Source: Corynebacterium sp.
Lineage (GTDB): Bacteria > Actinomycetota > Actinomycetes > Mycobacteriales > Mycobacteriaceae
DNA length: 32,058 nt
NCBI GenBank assembly: GCA_030530985.1
Contig: JAUMTX010000017.1
Coordinates: forward strand, 16,658-48,715
Direction of reading: 5' to 3'
Positions 23,744 through 32,056 of the stretch are shown here, piece after piece. A program made the position numbers and the translations under genes. The notes beneath the pieces are model-generated. The model saw only the letters and a program-made list of their open reading frames with translations, did no database searches and was not told the origin of the DNA. How positions within the stretch are numbered: the first letter of the stretch is position 1; the number at the start of each line of letters is the position of its first letter.

Positions 23744-24979
23744 ATGAAGAAGAAGACCCTGGCCGCCCTGGCCGCCACTGTAATTGCTCTACCAGCAGCG
23801 ATCCTTCCACTGACCAATGCATTTGCTGCTGATAGCAATACCGCCAGCCTCGCAGCAGATATGACTGTAAATGATGTGGTGCTTAAGTGGAATTTTAATA
23901 ATTTTTCCAATGCTTGGTCCATGGATGCAGGGCGAACTACCTTGTACAACTACATGTCCGCAGGTAAGTCCGATGGCACTGAGGGTACATATCACCAGGA
24001 ATATGGCAATGTGAGTGTCTACTTTGCGGATGGCAGCACCCCAACCTATGCCACCCGCAATAACTATGCCACCAATTCGACTCCTGGTCAGTACTTCACC
24101 CTGTCCGGCGGTACTGCTGATATTAAGAAGGACGGTTCCGGTACCGTTACCTGGACCGATGATGCTGTGTCCGTCGTATACTACGGCGGCATGGTGCCAC
24201 TGTGGTTTGAGAACTTCAAGCTCACAGTGAATGCCGATCGTACTGCGCAGCTCACCGGCACTATTGGTGGTAAGACCACTGGCCGTGGCGCAACTACGCA
24301 GACTGATCTTCCAACTCAAGACAACGTAGTTTTTGCTGATTTTGAAAGCGTGACCCTTGGCCAGAATGGCGAGATTGTTGCTACCCCTAAGTGGAGCCAG
24401 GTTGAGGCGCCTGCTAACAACAGTGGTAATAATGTGGCAGCACAGAATAAAGAGGCAACCAACTGGGGTTCCTGGCCTGCGTCCTTCGTGGAATACCAGT
24501 ATAAGACTGCTCTCTCCTCCTACTTCTATTCCTCCAAGAATGATGAGTCGGACAATGAGCTAAAGAGGCCACAGGCAGTTACCTTCACCTTCCCAGAGGC
24601 TGAGGCTGTACCAACCGTCACTACAACTGAGGTGACCACTCAGGTGTCCACTGAGGTTTCTACCGAGGTATCTACTTCGGTATCCACCGAGGTATCTACT
24701 TCGGTTTCCACCACCACTGTTGCAGCAGAGCCAGTGACCAGCACTGCCACCGCGACCACCACCGTTGCGGGTGCGGCTGTGACTACCACTGCGACCAGCA
24801 CCGCTACTGAGACCGTGACTGCTGAGCCAGAGGCCCCAGCGACCACCGTGCGCAGTGGCTTTAGCGGTGCCGCACTGACTTTCTGGGATTCTTTGATCCA
24901 GTTCATTAAGGGTGGCGCACACTCCTTCCTGAGCTTCTGGGCCATGATTTTCTACCCAGTGATTCAGCTCTTCAAGTAA
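23744..24979 (+). CDS. Surface protein with one HtaA-like domain, second of pair
   Basis: A 411-aa paralogue of the preceding gene, 64 nt downstream with its own GGAG site, probably in the same iron-controlled operon. Signal peptide about 1-29 (NAFAADS). The HtaA-like domain (about 43-280) shows VVLKWNFN, DGSGTVTW, AVSVVYYGGMVPLWFENF and WPASFVEYQYKTALSSYFYSS. As in its neighbour, YYGG stands where GH-x-G is usual. A stalk of Val/Ser/Thr/Glu repeats (STEVSTSVSTEVSTSVST) is followed by a Thr/Ala-rich part. The C-terminus (LIQFIKGGAHSFLSFWAMIFYPVIQLF) is hydrophobic and probably membrane-associated. A strong nested terminator closes the unit. Confidence 0.72.
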   Translation: MKKKTLAALAATVIALPAAILPLTNAFAADSNTASLAADMTVNDVVLKWNFNNFSNAWSMDAGRTTLYNYMSAGKSDGTEGTYHQEYGNVSVYFADGSTPTYATRNNYATNSTPGQYFTLSGGTADIKKDGSGTVTWTDDAVSVVYYGGMVPLWFENFKLTVNADRTAQLTGTIGGKTTGRGATTQTDLPTQDNVVFADFESVTLGQNGEIVATPKWSQVEAPANNSGNNVAAQNKEATNWGSWPASFVEYQYKTALSSYFYSSKNDESDNELKRPQAVTFTFPEAEAVPTVTTTEVTTQVSTEVSTEVSTSVSTEVSTSVSTTTVAAEPVTSTATATTTVAGAAVTTTATSTATETVTAEPEAPATTVRSGFSGAALTFWDSLIQFIKGGAHSFLSFWAMIFYPVIQLFK

Positions 24980-25018
24980 TCCTGCTTCGGGATTTATTCC
25001 CGCTGGATTAAGCCCACT

Positions 25019-25076
25019 GGAACAACCCTGCCGTACCCCCGATTGGGGGTAATTAAGGCGGGGTTGTTCCTTTTTT
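25019..25076 (+). terminator. Large nested terminator after HtaA-like operon
   Basis: An outer 14-bp stem, GGAACAACCC-t-GCC with GGC-g-GGGTTGTTCC, encloses an inner TACCCCC/GGGGGTA hairpin and is followed by TTTTTT. Confidence 0.92.
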
Positions 25077-25132
25077 AGGTTATGGGGTATATGCTTTGCT
25101 TAACTGGAAAATTCGATTCCGAAGGAGTTGAG

Positions 25133-27310
25133 ATGGTATTTATCGTCATTGATGATGATCCCACCGGCAGCCAGGCGGTAAGCAATGTGCCGGTGCTCTT
25201 CAGCACGGAGCTTAAGGATTTTGAGTGGGCACTTGGTGCAGGCGACCCAGGTGTATTCGTGCTGACAAACAGCAGAGCATTGCCAGAGGCAGAGGCCGTG
25301 GCGCGCACAAAGCAGGCGGTGCGTGTGGCCCTGGACTGGTCAGGAAAGACAGGGCGCCCCGTGGATTTCATATCCCGTAGTGATTCCTGCCTGCGCGGGC
25401 ACTTCCGGGCGGAGATTGACGCCATTTTGGAAGAAACCGAATTGGAATATGATGCGGTGATTGTTGTGCCCGCCTTCCCCGATGCGGGGCGAGTCACCAA
25501 GGGCGGGGTGCACTATGCGGGGGAGGTCCCCATTGGGGAGAGTGACTATGCCAAGGACCCGGCCTTCGGTTTTGCCGAGTCGGATATGGGGGAGTGGATT
25601 GCGGCGCGCTATGGCAGGAAGGTAGCACATAGGCACGTCGATAAGCAGGCGCTGAGGGGTGAGGGGGTCAAGGAGATCCTCCTGGCCGCGCAGGATGCGG
25701 TCTTCATCACGGCCGATATTGAGAGCAATGAGGATATTGACCTTTTTGCCCAGGCAGTAAAGTGGGCCCAGCAGCAGTATGGCAAGAGGTTCATTTTCCG
25801 CACGGGGCCGACCTTTGCCGCGGCCCTGCTGGGCAAGAGGGATTCGCAGCCGGTGGATCCGTGCCGACTGATTGGTATGGGGACTTCCCAGGTGGGCTCC
25901 CCGGAGGCGCGGGGCACCCTGGTTGTGGTGGGTTCCCACGTGCCGCGCAGTAATAGTCAGGTGCAGTATGCGCTGCTGCACACGCCAGGGGCGGAGGCCA
26001 TTGAGGTCAGTGTGCCCGAGATTGCGGATGGGTCCTTCGGCCCGGCCGAGTGTGAGCGGGTGGCGGCGCGCGTCATTGAGCACCTGCGGGCCGATGGCAC
26101 GGTCTTCCTCATGACTAGTCGCATGCTGGTGCCGAGTGAGAACCCATTGGCCCTGGCAGCGGCGGTATCTGATGTGATGGTGCAGATTGTTAAGCTGGTC
26201 ACGGAGGCTGTGGAGCCGCGCTATATTATTTCCAAGGGTGGTATTACCTCCGATCAGATTGCGCGCAAGGCCCTGGGCATTAAGCGTGGCCGCGTGGTCG
26301 GCCCTGTCCTGCCCGGCATTGTGAGTGTGCTGGAGTATTTGCGCCCCGGCGGCAAGGGGCAGCTCATTATTTTCCCAGGTAACGTGGGGGAGGATGATGC
26401 GCTGGTTCATGTGATGCGCCGTATGCGCGGGCCGCTGGTTGGTGTGATTGGTCTTGGGGCGATGGGTCTGCCCATGGCCCAGGCGGCCGCGGAGAAATTC
26501 CCTGTCCGTGGCCTGGAGGCCGATGAGTCACGCCACCCCGCCATTCTGGCCGCCGGCATTCAACCCGTGGGCCGCGAGGAGATCCTCGAATGCACCCACC
26601 TGGTTGTTGTGGTTCGTAGCCCCGAGCAGCTGCGCGCCCTGATTTCGGACCTGCTGCCCGACCTAAATTCCCTGCATACCCTCATTGTCTGTGCCACTGT
26701 TGGCCCTGATGTGATGGAGGAGGTGGCTGCGCTCCTTGCACCCACCGGCGCCGGGCTTATCGACGCCCCCATCTCAGGTGGCGCTGTTCGTGCGCGCCGG
26801 GGCGACCTGCTCATTACCGCCTCCGCCACCGATAAGGACTATGCGGCTGCGGCCCCTGTCCTGCGCCAGTTTGCCCTCAAGTTGGTGCGCGTTGGTGACA
26901 GGGTAGGGCAGGGGCAGGCCATGAAGACGGTCAATCAGCTGCTTTGTGGTGTGCACATTGCCGCCGCGGCGGAGGCCCTGGCCCTGGCCACCCGCATGGG
27001 TTTGGAGCCGCGCCTCTGCCTGGATGCCCTGCAGGCCGGGGCCGCCGAGTCCTTTATGTTGGGGGATCGTGGCGGCCGCATGCTCGATATCCTGGAGGAG
27101 GATGGCCACCCGGGTGTTCGCTCCCGCATGGATATTTTCCTCAAGGACATGGGCATTGTCACCCGCGCCGCCGCGGACCATGACCTGGCCGCCCCTCTTG
27201 CTGAGGTCGCCCTGCGCCTCTACCAGCGCGGGGTGGATGCGGGCATGGGTGCCCGTGATGATTCTGAGGTCCTGCGCCTCCTGCTTGATTCGGAAGGCCA
27301 CACCCCATGA
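25133..27310 (+). CDS. Fusion of four-carbon acid sugar kinase (OtnK-like) and L-threonate-type dehydrogenase (LtnD-like)
   Basis: The ATG at 25133 has GAAGGAG just upstream. The 725-aa product joins two enzymes of C4 sugar-acid breakdown. Residues 1 to about 425 form a DUF1537/OtnK kinase: IDDDPTGSQAV, SRSDSCLRGH, VVPAFPDAGRVT and the ATP-site KGGITSDQIARKALG. Residues about 434-725 form a 3-hydroxyisobutyrate dehydrogenase-like part: GVIGLGAMGLPMAQA (NAD site, from G437), DAPISGGAVRARRG, and catalytic K598 (MKTVNQLLCGVHIAAAAEAL). LtnD is known to oxidise L-threonate to 2-oxotetronate. OtnK phosphorylates 3-oxotetronate after the isomerase OtnI. Neither OtnI nor the decarboxylase OtnC is in the window. 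Its last 4 nt overlap the GntP permease gene. Confidence 0.85.
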   Translation: MVFIVIDDDPTGSQAVSNVPVLFSTELKDFEWALGAGDPGVFVLTNSRALPEAEAVARTKQAVRVALDWSGKTGRPVDFISRSDSCLRGHFRAEIDAILEETELEYDAVIVVPAFPDAGRVTKGGVHYAGEVPIGESDYAKDPAFGFAESDMGEWIAARYGRKVAHRHVDKQALRGEGVKEILLAAQDAVFITADIESNEDIDLFAQAVKWAQQQYGKRFIFRTGPTFAAALLGKRDSQPVDPCRLIGMGTSQVGSPEARGTLVVVGSHVPRSNSQVQYALLHTPGAEAIEVSVPEIADGSFGPAECERVAARVIEHLRADGTVFLMTSRMLVPSENPLALAAAVSDVMVQIVKLVTEAVEPRYIISKGGITSDQIARKALGIKRGRVVGPVLPGIVSVLEYLRPGGKGQLIIFPGNVGEDDALVHVMRRMRGPLVGVIGLGAMGLPMAQAAAEKFPVRGLEADESRHPAILAAGIQPVGREEILECTHLVVVVRSPEQLRALISDLLPDLNSLHTLIVCATVGPDVMEEVAALLAPTGAGLIDAPISGGAVRARRGDLLITASATDKDYAAAAPVLRQFALKLVRVGDRVGQGQAMKTVNQLLCGVHIAAAAEALALATRMGLEPRLCLDALQAGAAESFMLGDRGGRMLDILEEDGHPGVRSRMDIFLKDMGIVTRAAADHDLAAPLAEVALRLYQRGVDAGMGARDDSEVLRLLLDSEGHTP

Positions 27311-28668
27311 GCGTAACCTCACTGCTGCTTATTGCTGCGGTGGCGGTGGCCGTACTCCTGTTCCTTGTGATCAGGGTGCGGCTTTCCGCTTTCGTGGCGC
27401 TGCTCCTTGTTTCCCTGGGTACCGCCCTTGCCACCGGCATTCCCATTGGGGAGCTCATGCCCACCATTACGGAAGGCATGGCTAAGACCCTGGGTTCCGT
27501 GGCCATTGTTGTTGGCCTGGGCGCCATGCTCGGCCGCCTTATTGAGGAATCCGGTGGTGCCACCGGCCTGGCCACCTACTTTACGGATAAGCTGGGCGCT
27601 AAGCGCGTGGTGGGCGCGGTCTCTGCGGCCGCCTTCGTCCTCGGCATTCCCGTCTTTTTCGATGTGGCTTTTATTATTGTGGCCCCTATTGTCCTGGGCT
27701 TTGCCCGCGTGGCCTCCGTCAGTCCCATTAAAATTGGCCTGCCCGTGGCCGCCATGCTCATGACCACCCATGTGGCCCTGCCCCCGCACCCCGGCCCCGT
27801 CGCCGCCGCGGAGATCCTCGGCATTGACCCGGGCTTCCTCATTCTTGTGGGCACGCCCATTAGTATCCTCACGGCCCTGGTCGGCTATTTCGCCTGCAAG
27901 CGCATGCCCCTGGATCGTATTAGTCTTGAGCCCTTGCCTTTCGACGCCCCCGACGAGATCAGTTCCGCATCCGATAGGCCCAATGCGGCTCGCCGCATTC
28001 ACCCGATCGTATTCCTGGTGCTTATTCTTCTGCCCATTGCCCAAATCATGGTGGGCACGGTGGGCATGATGAACCTATCCAAGGAGGACCCGAATTATGG
28101 GATTTTCTCCTTCCTGGGTTCCTCCGCACTGGCCCTGCTTGTGGCTGTCATGATTGCCTACCTGCTCCTTGGCCACAGGGCCGGCTGGGATCTGGCCCGC
28201 CGGGGCAGCATTATGGATAGTGCACTGCCCACAGTGGCGGTTATTGTCTTTGTCACCGGTGCGGGCGGTGTCTTTGCCAATGTGCTGGTCAAGTCGGGCA
28301 TTGGCGTGGCCCTGGCAGATAGCCTGGCTGCCACCAGTATTCCGCTCATCCTCATGGCCTTCCTCATCTCGGTAGCCTTGCGAGTCAGCCAAGGGTCGGC
28401 CACAGTCGCCATCCTCACCAGCGCCGGGCTCATGGCCTCGCCGCTGGCTGCCGCGGATTATTCCACCACGCAGATCGCCCTGGTCACCTTGGCCATTTGC
28501 TTTGGTGCCTTTACCTTTAGTCATATTAATGATTCGGGTTTCTGGATTGTCACCAAGTATCTTGGCCTCTCTGTCAAGGATGGGTTGAAGACCTGGACGG
28601 TCTATTCCACTGTCTTTGGTCTCATTGGCTTCCTTGCCAGTGCCGGGGCTTTTGCCATGATTTCTTGA
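27307..28668 (+). CDS. GntP-family sugar-acid permease
   Basis: GntP permeases import gluconate and related hydroxy acids by proton symport. The 453-aa product is almost entirely hydrophobic, with about 12 helices, and has family segments such as GLGAMLGRLIEESGGA, FFDVAFIIVAPIVLGFA, VALPPHPGPVAAAEILG, LRVSQGSATVAILTSAG and HINDSGFWIVTKYLG. Length is typical. The start ATG overlaps the stop of the kinase-dehydrogenase gene (ATGA), so translation is coupled and the substrate is probably the same C4 acid (L-threonate or D-erythronate). No hairpin terminator of usual form follows. Confidence 0.92.
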   Translation: MSVTSLLLIAAVAVAVLLFLVIRVRLSAFVALLLVSLGTALATGIPIGELMPTITEGMAKTLGSVAIVVGLGAMLGRLIEESGGATGLATYFTDKLGAKRVVGAVSAAAFVLGIPVFFDVAFIIVAPIVLGFARVASVSPIKIGLPVAAMLMTTHVALPPHPGPVAAAEILGIDPGFLILVGTPISILTALVGYFACKRMPLDRISLEPLPFDAPDEISSASDRPNAARRIHPIVFLVLILLPIAQIMVGTVGMMNLSKEDPNYGIFSFLGSSALALLVAVMIAYLLLGHRAGWDLARRGSIMDSALPTVAVIVFVTGAGGVFANVLVKSGIGVALADSLAATSIPLILMAFLISVALRVSQGSATVAILTSAGLMASPLAAADYSTTQIALVTLAICFGAFTFSHINDSGFWIVTKYLGLSVKDGLKTWTVYSTVFGLIGFLASAGAFAMIS

Positions 28669-28692
28669 CGCCCCTTTCAGGCAGTCGCGGTA

Positions 28693-28714
28693 ACTTGTTG
28701 TCAGATCAACAAGT
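28693..28714 (+). promoter_or_regulatory. Inverted repeat ACTTGTTG-N6-CAACAAGT before CAP gene 28727
   Basis: A perfect 8-bp inverted repeat with a 6-nt spacer ends 12 nt before the start codon. Its core TGTTG-N6-CAACA equals that of the palindrome at 13780-13795. It may be an operator. It lacks the T-tract of a terminator. Confidence 0.5.
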
Positions 28715-28726
28715 AGAAAGGTTCCA

Positions 28727-29320
28727 ATGAAACCCCGCATTGCCGCTGGCTTTCTCGGGCTGACCGGACTCACCCTTAGTCTGGTCAGCCCTTCAGCCGC
28801 CCACGCCCTTGGCAGCAGTGAGCTGCCCACACTCCCCGCTTTCACTGATTCCCTCAGGTGCCCTTCCACCAGCATTCTCCATGTGGTGCGCCCCAGGGTG
28901 CTGCGCAATTCCCCCGTGCGCGGCGCCACGCTTCTCGACACCTCCTTCTGCCTCATGTCCACCAATGAGGCCCGGCAGGCACTGTTCCTGGCCGTCAATG
29001 AGCTTCGCACTCAGGCCGACCTTCCCGCCTTCACCCTCAACCCGGAGGCGGACCTGAAATCCCAAGTCTGGGCCACACGCCTTGCCGCCGAAAATGCCCT
29101 CTACCACGCGGCTTTCGACGGCATTTCAAATGCACTCTACGGTGCCGAAAACCTCATCCGCTGCTCGCAGTTCTCCACTCCCCGTGAGTGCGCCCTGACC
29201 TGGCGCGATTCCGCACCCCACTATGCCAATATCATTATCCCTTCCCTCCGCAGCGCCGGCATGGGCATTTCCTTCCAAACCACCGGCTGGGTCACCGCCG
29301 TCCAGCAGTTCAGATATTAG
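28727..29320 (+). CDS. Secreted CAP-domain protein, first of three
   Basis: The 197-aa product has a signal peptide (about 1-28, AAHALG). A CAP-type domain follows: EARQALFLAVNELRTQADLP (first helix), H127 (YHAAFDG), E141 (GAENLIRC), and W159/H165 (WRDSAPHYANI), then RSAGMGISF. Four Cys (45, 75, 146, 155) could form two disulfides. A shared prefix DTSFCLMSTNEARQALF links it to the two following genes. GAAAGG precedes the ATG. The inverted repeat at 28693 lies in the leader. It is the most compact and most divergent of the three tandem copies. Confidence 0.82.
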   Translation: MKPRIAAGFLGLTGLTLSLVSPSAAHALGSSELPTLPAFTDSLRCPSTSILHVVRPRVLRNSPVRGATLLDTSFCLMSTNEARQALFLAVNELRTQADLPAFTLNPEADLKSQVWATRLAAENALYHAAFDGISNALYGAENLIRCSQFSTPRECALTWRDSAPHYANIIIPSLRSAGMGISFQTTGWVTAVQQFRY

Positions 29321-29404
29321 GTTATAAACTCTCCCCATCGACTCTGTAAAATCAAAGGAAGCTGAAAAGCTGACGTGAATTTCCTGATTGTACCGAGGAG
29401 AAAA

Positions 29405-30157
29405 GTGTTCAAAACGAAGAAGATTGCCGCAGCCCTGACCGCGGCCGGCCTGATGGTGGGTGTAGCTGCCCCGGCCCATGCTGATGCTGCTGCCGATGCC
29501 GGCTGGGCATTGTTTGCCCTGGCGCTTAGTAGTTCCTCAAGCACGCCGAATACTGGCGATGACACCACCACCACGACGACTACTGCTAAGCAGAATTCTG
29601 ATAAGGACCAGGGCACTACTGCCGATCCTTATGCTTATTTGAGTGCTGCCGATCGTGCGAAGTGCCCGCCGACCCCGTATTATTACCAGATCACTCCTGA
29701 TAATGAAAAGCTCACTGCCCCTGTTCGTGGCAAGGATAATAAGCACACGTCCCTTTGCCTCCTTACCTCGGACCAAGCTCGTCAAGCAGTTTTTGACGCA
29801 GTCAATGACCTGCGTAAAGAAAAGAAGGTGACGCCACTGGTGCGTACCGCTGAGCCTGATCAAAAATCGCAGGCCTGGGCTGAACGCAAGGCACGCCTCA
29901 AGGACCTTGTCCATGCCAAGTTTGATGGCAAAGAAAATGCTACGGCAGGTGGCGAAAATATTGTCATGTGCCTGAGCTTCTTCACCCCGTATCAGTGTGT
30001 ACAGTGGTGGCGCCATTCCCCAGGCCACTATTCCAACCTCATGGATCCTAGTTTCGGCTCGGCCGGTATGGGCCTTGGCATTGACTACAGTTCCGATGTT
30101 CAAAAAAGGCCGAATCACTACTATTTCGTGCAGCAGTTTCGCGTGATGTCAAAGTAG
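29405..30157 (+). CDS. Secreted CAP-domain protein, second of three
   Basis: The GTG at 29405 follows GAGGAG (29395-29400). An upstream in-frame GTG at 29375 is poorly placed for a ribosome-binding site. The 250-aa product has a signal peptide (about 1-27, PAHADA) and a low-complexity segment with seven Thr in a row. The CAP domain (about 115-250) follows: QARQAVFDAVNDLRKEK, H170 (VHAKFDG), E184 (GGENIVMC), W201 and H208 (SPGHYSN), then SAGMGLG. Cys 87, 118, 189 and 198 match the positions in its neighbours. The Thr-rich spacer is unique to this copy. Confidence 0.83.
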   Translation: MFKTKKIAAALTAAGLMVGVAAPAHADAAADAGWALFALALSSSSSTPNTGDDTTTTTTTAKQNSDKDQGTTADPYAYLSAADRAKCPPTPYYYQITPDNEKLTAPVRGKDNKHTSLCLLTSDQARQAVFDAVNDLRKEKKVTPLVRTAEPDQKSQAWAERKARLKDLVHAKFDGKENATAGGENIVMCLSFFTPYQCVQWWRHSPGHYSNLMDPSFGSAGMGLGIDYSSDVQKRPNHYYFVQQFRVMSK

Positions 30158-30321
30158 CAAACTAAGACATTGCAATTGTGAAGACATTAGCCTGCGCCAT
30201 CGCAGCAGCGCACGCAATTGGCGCTGCCACCCCTGCGCTTGGCTATAAGGCTATATAGCAGTTCTGTTTCAAGGGTCGCGATTAAGTCTGACCAAGAAAC
30301 GACAAGGAAGGGAAGAGATAG

Positions 30322-31053
30322 ATGCGAAAGCTCAAAAGTCTGATTCTTATTGCGACAGCTGCCCTCAGCATTGGCACCGCCTCCCCGGCGGTAGTCCATG
30401 CTGATGCTGCCGCCGATGCCACCAATCTTGTAAATGCCCTGCAGTGGGCCGGGCTTTTCAGCAGTGTGGGCAATAGTCTGAGCAATGGTGGACTGAGTGC
30501 TGCTGCCGGCAGTACTGGCAGTGCGACTGGTATTGCCGGTCTCCTGGGGAAGGATCTGGGTAAGTGTCCGACGCTACCAACGGGATATCAAGTCCGCCCC
30601 GGTGTTGTGCGTTACAACCCTGTCCGCGGCGATAGCGCCCTTGACACTTCGGTGTGCCTCTTGACCAGTGAACAGCGCCGCCAGGCACTTTTCGACGCAG
30701 TCAATGAACTCCGCGCCGAGAAAAATATCACGCCACTCATCCGCACGGAAGAAGCTGACCTTAAATCCCAAGCCTGGTCTGAACAAATTGCCAAGGAAGG
30801 GCGCTGCTACCACGCTCCTTTCGACGGCATTCATAATGCCAAAGTCGGTGGCGAAAATGCCCTGTTTTGCGCCCAGGTGTCCACCCCACGTGACTGTGCG
30901 AATCAATGGAAGAATTCCCCTGGTCACTATACAAACCTCATGAATCCGGATTGGGACCGCGCCGGTATCGGCATGGCAGCAACCCCCGACGGTATGCAAT
31001 TCTCTGCTGTTCAGCAATTCCGTCCAAAGGGCTGGAAGGAATCCGACGGTTAA
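30322..31053 (+). CDS. Secreted CAP-domain protein, third of three
   Basis: The 243-aa product has a signal peptide (about 1-27, VVHADA). A Gly/Ser/Ala-rich segment follows, then the CAP domain (about 108-236): QRRQALFDAVNELRAEK, H164 (YHAPFDG), E179 (GGENALFC), W196 and H202 (SPGHYTN), then RAGIGMA. Five Cys (82, 112, 162, 183, 192) are present, one more than in the neighbours. GGAAGGGAAGAG precedes the ATG. The 164-nt gap from the previous gene shows no clear terminator, so co-transcription of the three is possible. Confidence 0.83.
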   Translation: MRKLKSLILIATAALSIGTASPAVVHADAAADATNLVNALQWAGLFSSVGNSLSNGGLSAAAGSTGSATGIAGLLGKDLGKCPTLPTGYQVRPGVVRYNPVRGDSALDTSVCLLTSEQRRQALFDAVNELRAEKNITPLIRTEEADLKSQAWSEQIAKEGRCYHAPFDGIHNAKVGGENALFCAQVSTPRDCANQWKNSPGHYTNLMNPDWDRAGIGMAATPDGMQFSAVQQFRPKGWKESDG

Positions 31054-31072
31054 AACATGCTGCTGGTGCTAG

Positions 31073-31078
31073 TAAACT
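31073..31078 (+). promoter_or_regulatory. -10 box of DoxX-like gene (leaderless)
   Basis: TAAACT ends 6 nt before ATG 31085. TTAAAA (31050-31055) is 17 nt upstream as possible -35. No ribosome-binding site. Confidence 0.55.
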
Positions 31079-31084
31079 TGAGGC

Positions 31085-31459
31085 ATGAGCACCACAAAGA
31101 AAGATAATGCCCTGCGCCGTACAGTTGCTCTGCTGTCAGGCGTGGGCATTTTGCATTTCCTGCCCCAAACAGCCCCCAAGTTTGATGACCTCATCCCGCA
31201 GGCCCTGCCTGGTAAACCGCGCACCTGGGTTTATGGTTCTGGTGTCGCGGAACTTCTTACCGCGCTATTCCTCGCTATCCCGAAGACACGTAAGCAGGCT
31301 GCCTACGCTGCTGCGGCGCTTTTCGTGGCGGTCTTCCCCGGCAATATCACCATGGCCTACCGCTGGCGCCACAAGTCCTGGTGGGAGCAGGCTATCGCTT
31401 ATGGTCGTCTGCCGCTACAAATCCCGATGATCACCCGTGTTCTAAAGCTCGCACGCTAA
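31085..31459 (+). CDS. DoxX-like small membrane protein
   Basis: The 124-aa product has four hydrophobic segments and the pattern of the DoxX-like (COG4270-type) family: GVGILHFLPQTAPKFDDLIP, ALPGKPRTWVYGSGVAELLTA and AVFPGNITMAYRW. The basic tail (RLPLQIPMITRVLKLAR) is also typical. Function of the family is poorly known; some relatives act in redox or stress membranes. The end overlaps the convergent small gene by 4 nt. Confidence 0.8.
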   Translation: MSTTKKDNALRRTVALLSGVGILHFLPQTAPKFDDLIPQALPGKPRTWVYGSGVAELLTALFLAIPKTRKQAAYAAAALFVAVFPGNITMAYRWRHKSWWEQAIAYGRLPLQIPMITRVLKLAR

Positions 31460-31749
31460 ATATCGAGTTGCCGCAATTCGCGCTTGATATGCTCAATTGC
31501 GTCAGCATGGCGGCGCCGCTTCGCTGCGCGAATGCGCATTTTTGCCTCGGTCCTGCGCTCTTCGCGCATGACCTTGGCCTCAAGCTTTGCTAGCTTTTTC
31601 TCGACCTTCCTGCGTGCTTTTAGATCTTTGCGTAGCTTATTGCCATTGGCGAAAAAGCGAATCGCCGCAAGCTGAAAAGCAACGACGGTATCTCCAATCG
31701 TCTCGAAAATCTCAAGTGTTCGTGAGTTGGATCTTTGTATTTCGTTCAC
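31456..31749 (-). CDS. Small basic coiled-coil protein, function unknown
   Basis: The 97-aa product is not recognised. A short N-terminal segment (IFETIGDTVVAFQLAAIRFF) is followed by a strongly basic heptad-like helix rich in Lys, Arg, Glu and Ala (KARRKVEKKLAKLEAK, then REERRTEAKMRIRAAKRRR), a probable coiled coil that could bind nucleic acid or membrane. The GTG lies 7 nt behind a -10 box TAATAT and has no suitably spaced ribosome-binding site, so the mRNA should be leaderless. It ends by overlapping the DoxX-like gene by 4 nt. Confidence 0.65.
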   Translation of the reverse strand: MNEIQRSNSRTLEIFETIGDTVVAFQLAAIRFFANGNKLRKDLKARRKVEKKLAKLEAKVMREERRTEAKMRIRAAKRRRHADAIEHIKRELRQLDI

Positions 31750-31756
31750 GAAACCA

Positions 31757-31762
31757 ATATTA
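31757..31762 (-). promoter_or_regulatory. -10 box of the coiled-coil gene (leaderless)
   Basis: TAATAT on the minus strand stands 7 nt before the GTG start. Confidence 0.5.
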
Positions 31763-31954
31763 CCCTTCTCCTTTCATCCCTGCTAGGTATTTGCTGTGCA
31801 CGGGCACGGAAACTGAGCGCTCAGAGCTTTACGTTAAGGCGATACACGACAATTACACGAATAAAATTGGAGCACAGTGCTAAAAACAGCTGCTAGGCAT
31901 GAGATTCAAGCACGATAAAAATACGACAAGATTTCGGTGATGGGCAGGCCAAAC

Positions 31955-32056
31955 CTAAATTTGGCACGATGATGCTTCGTTGCTTAGCCTGTAGTGAAGG
32001 GCAGTGGATCCATTACCCACCAGCAGCACGGTGTCGTAGGCCTCATTCACCCAGAG
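31955..32056 (-). other. Partial open frame running off the window, unrecognised
   Basis: A minus-strand frame enters from the window edge and stops at 31955, encoding 33 residues with LWVNEAYDTVLLVGNGSTA. The amino-acid composition looks coding, but the family is not clear. It could be the end of a real gene or a decayed fragment. The remaining stretch 31763-31954 shows no gene. Confidence 0.3.

Noticed and set aside
28693..28714. Inverted repeat as terminator of the GntP permease gene
   Set aside because: The stem is A/T-rich, no T-run follows, and it ends 12 nt before the next start. An operator or leader element fits better.
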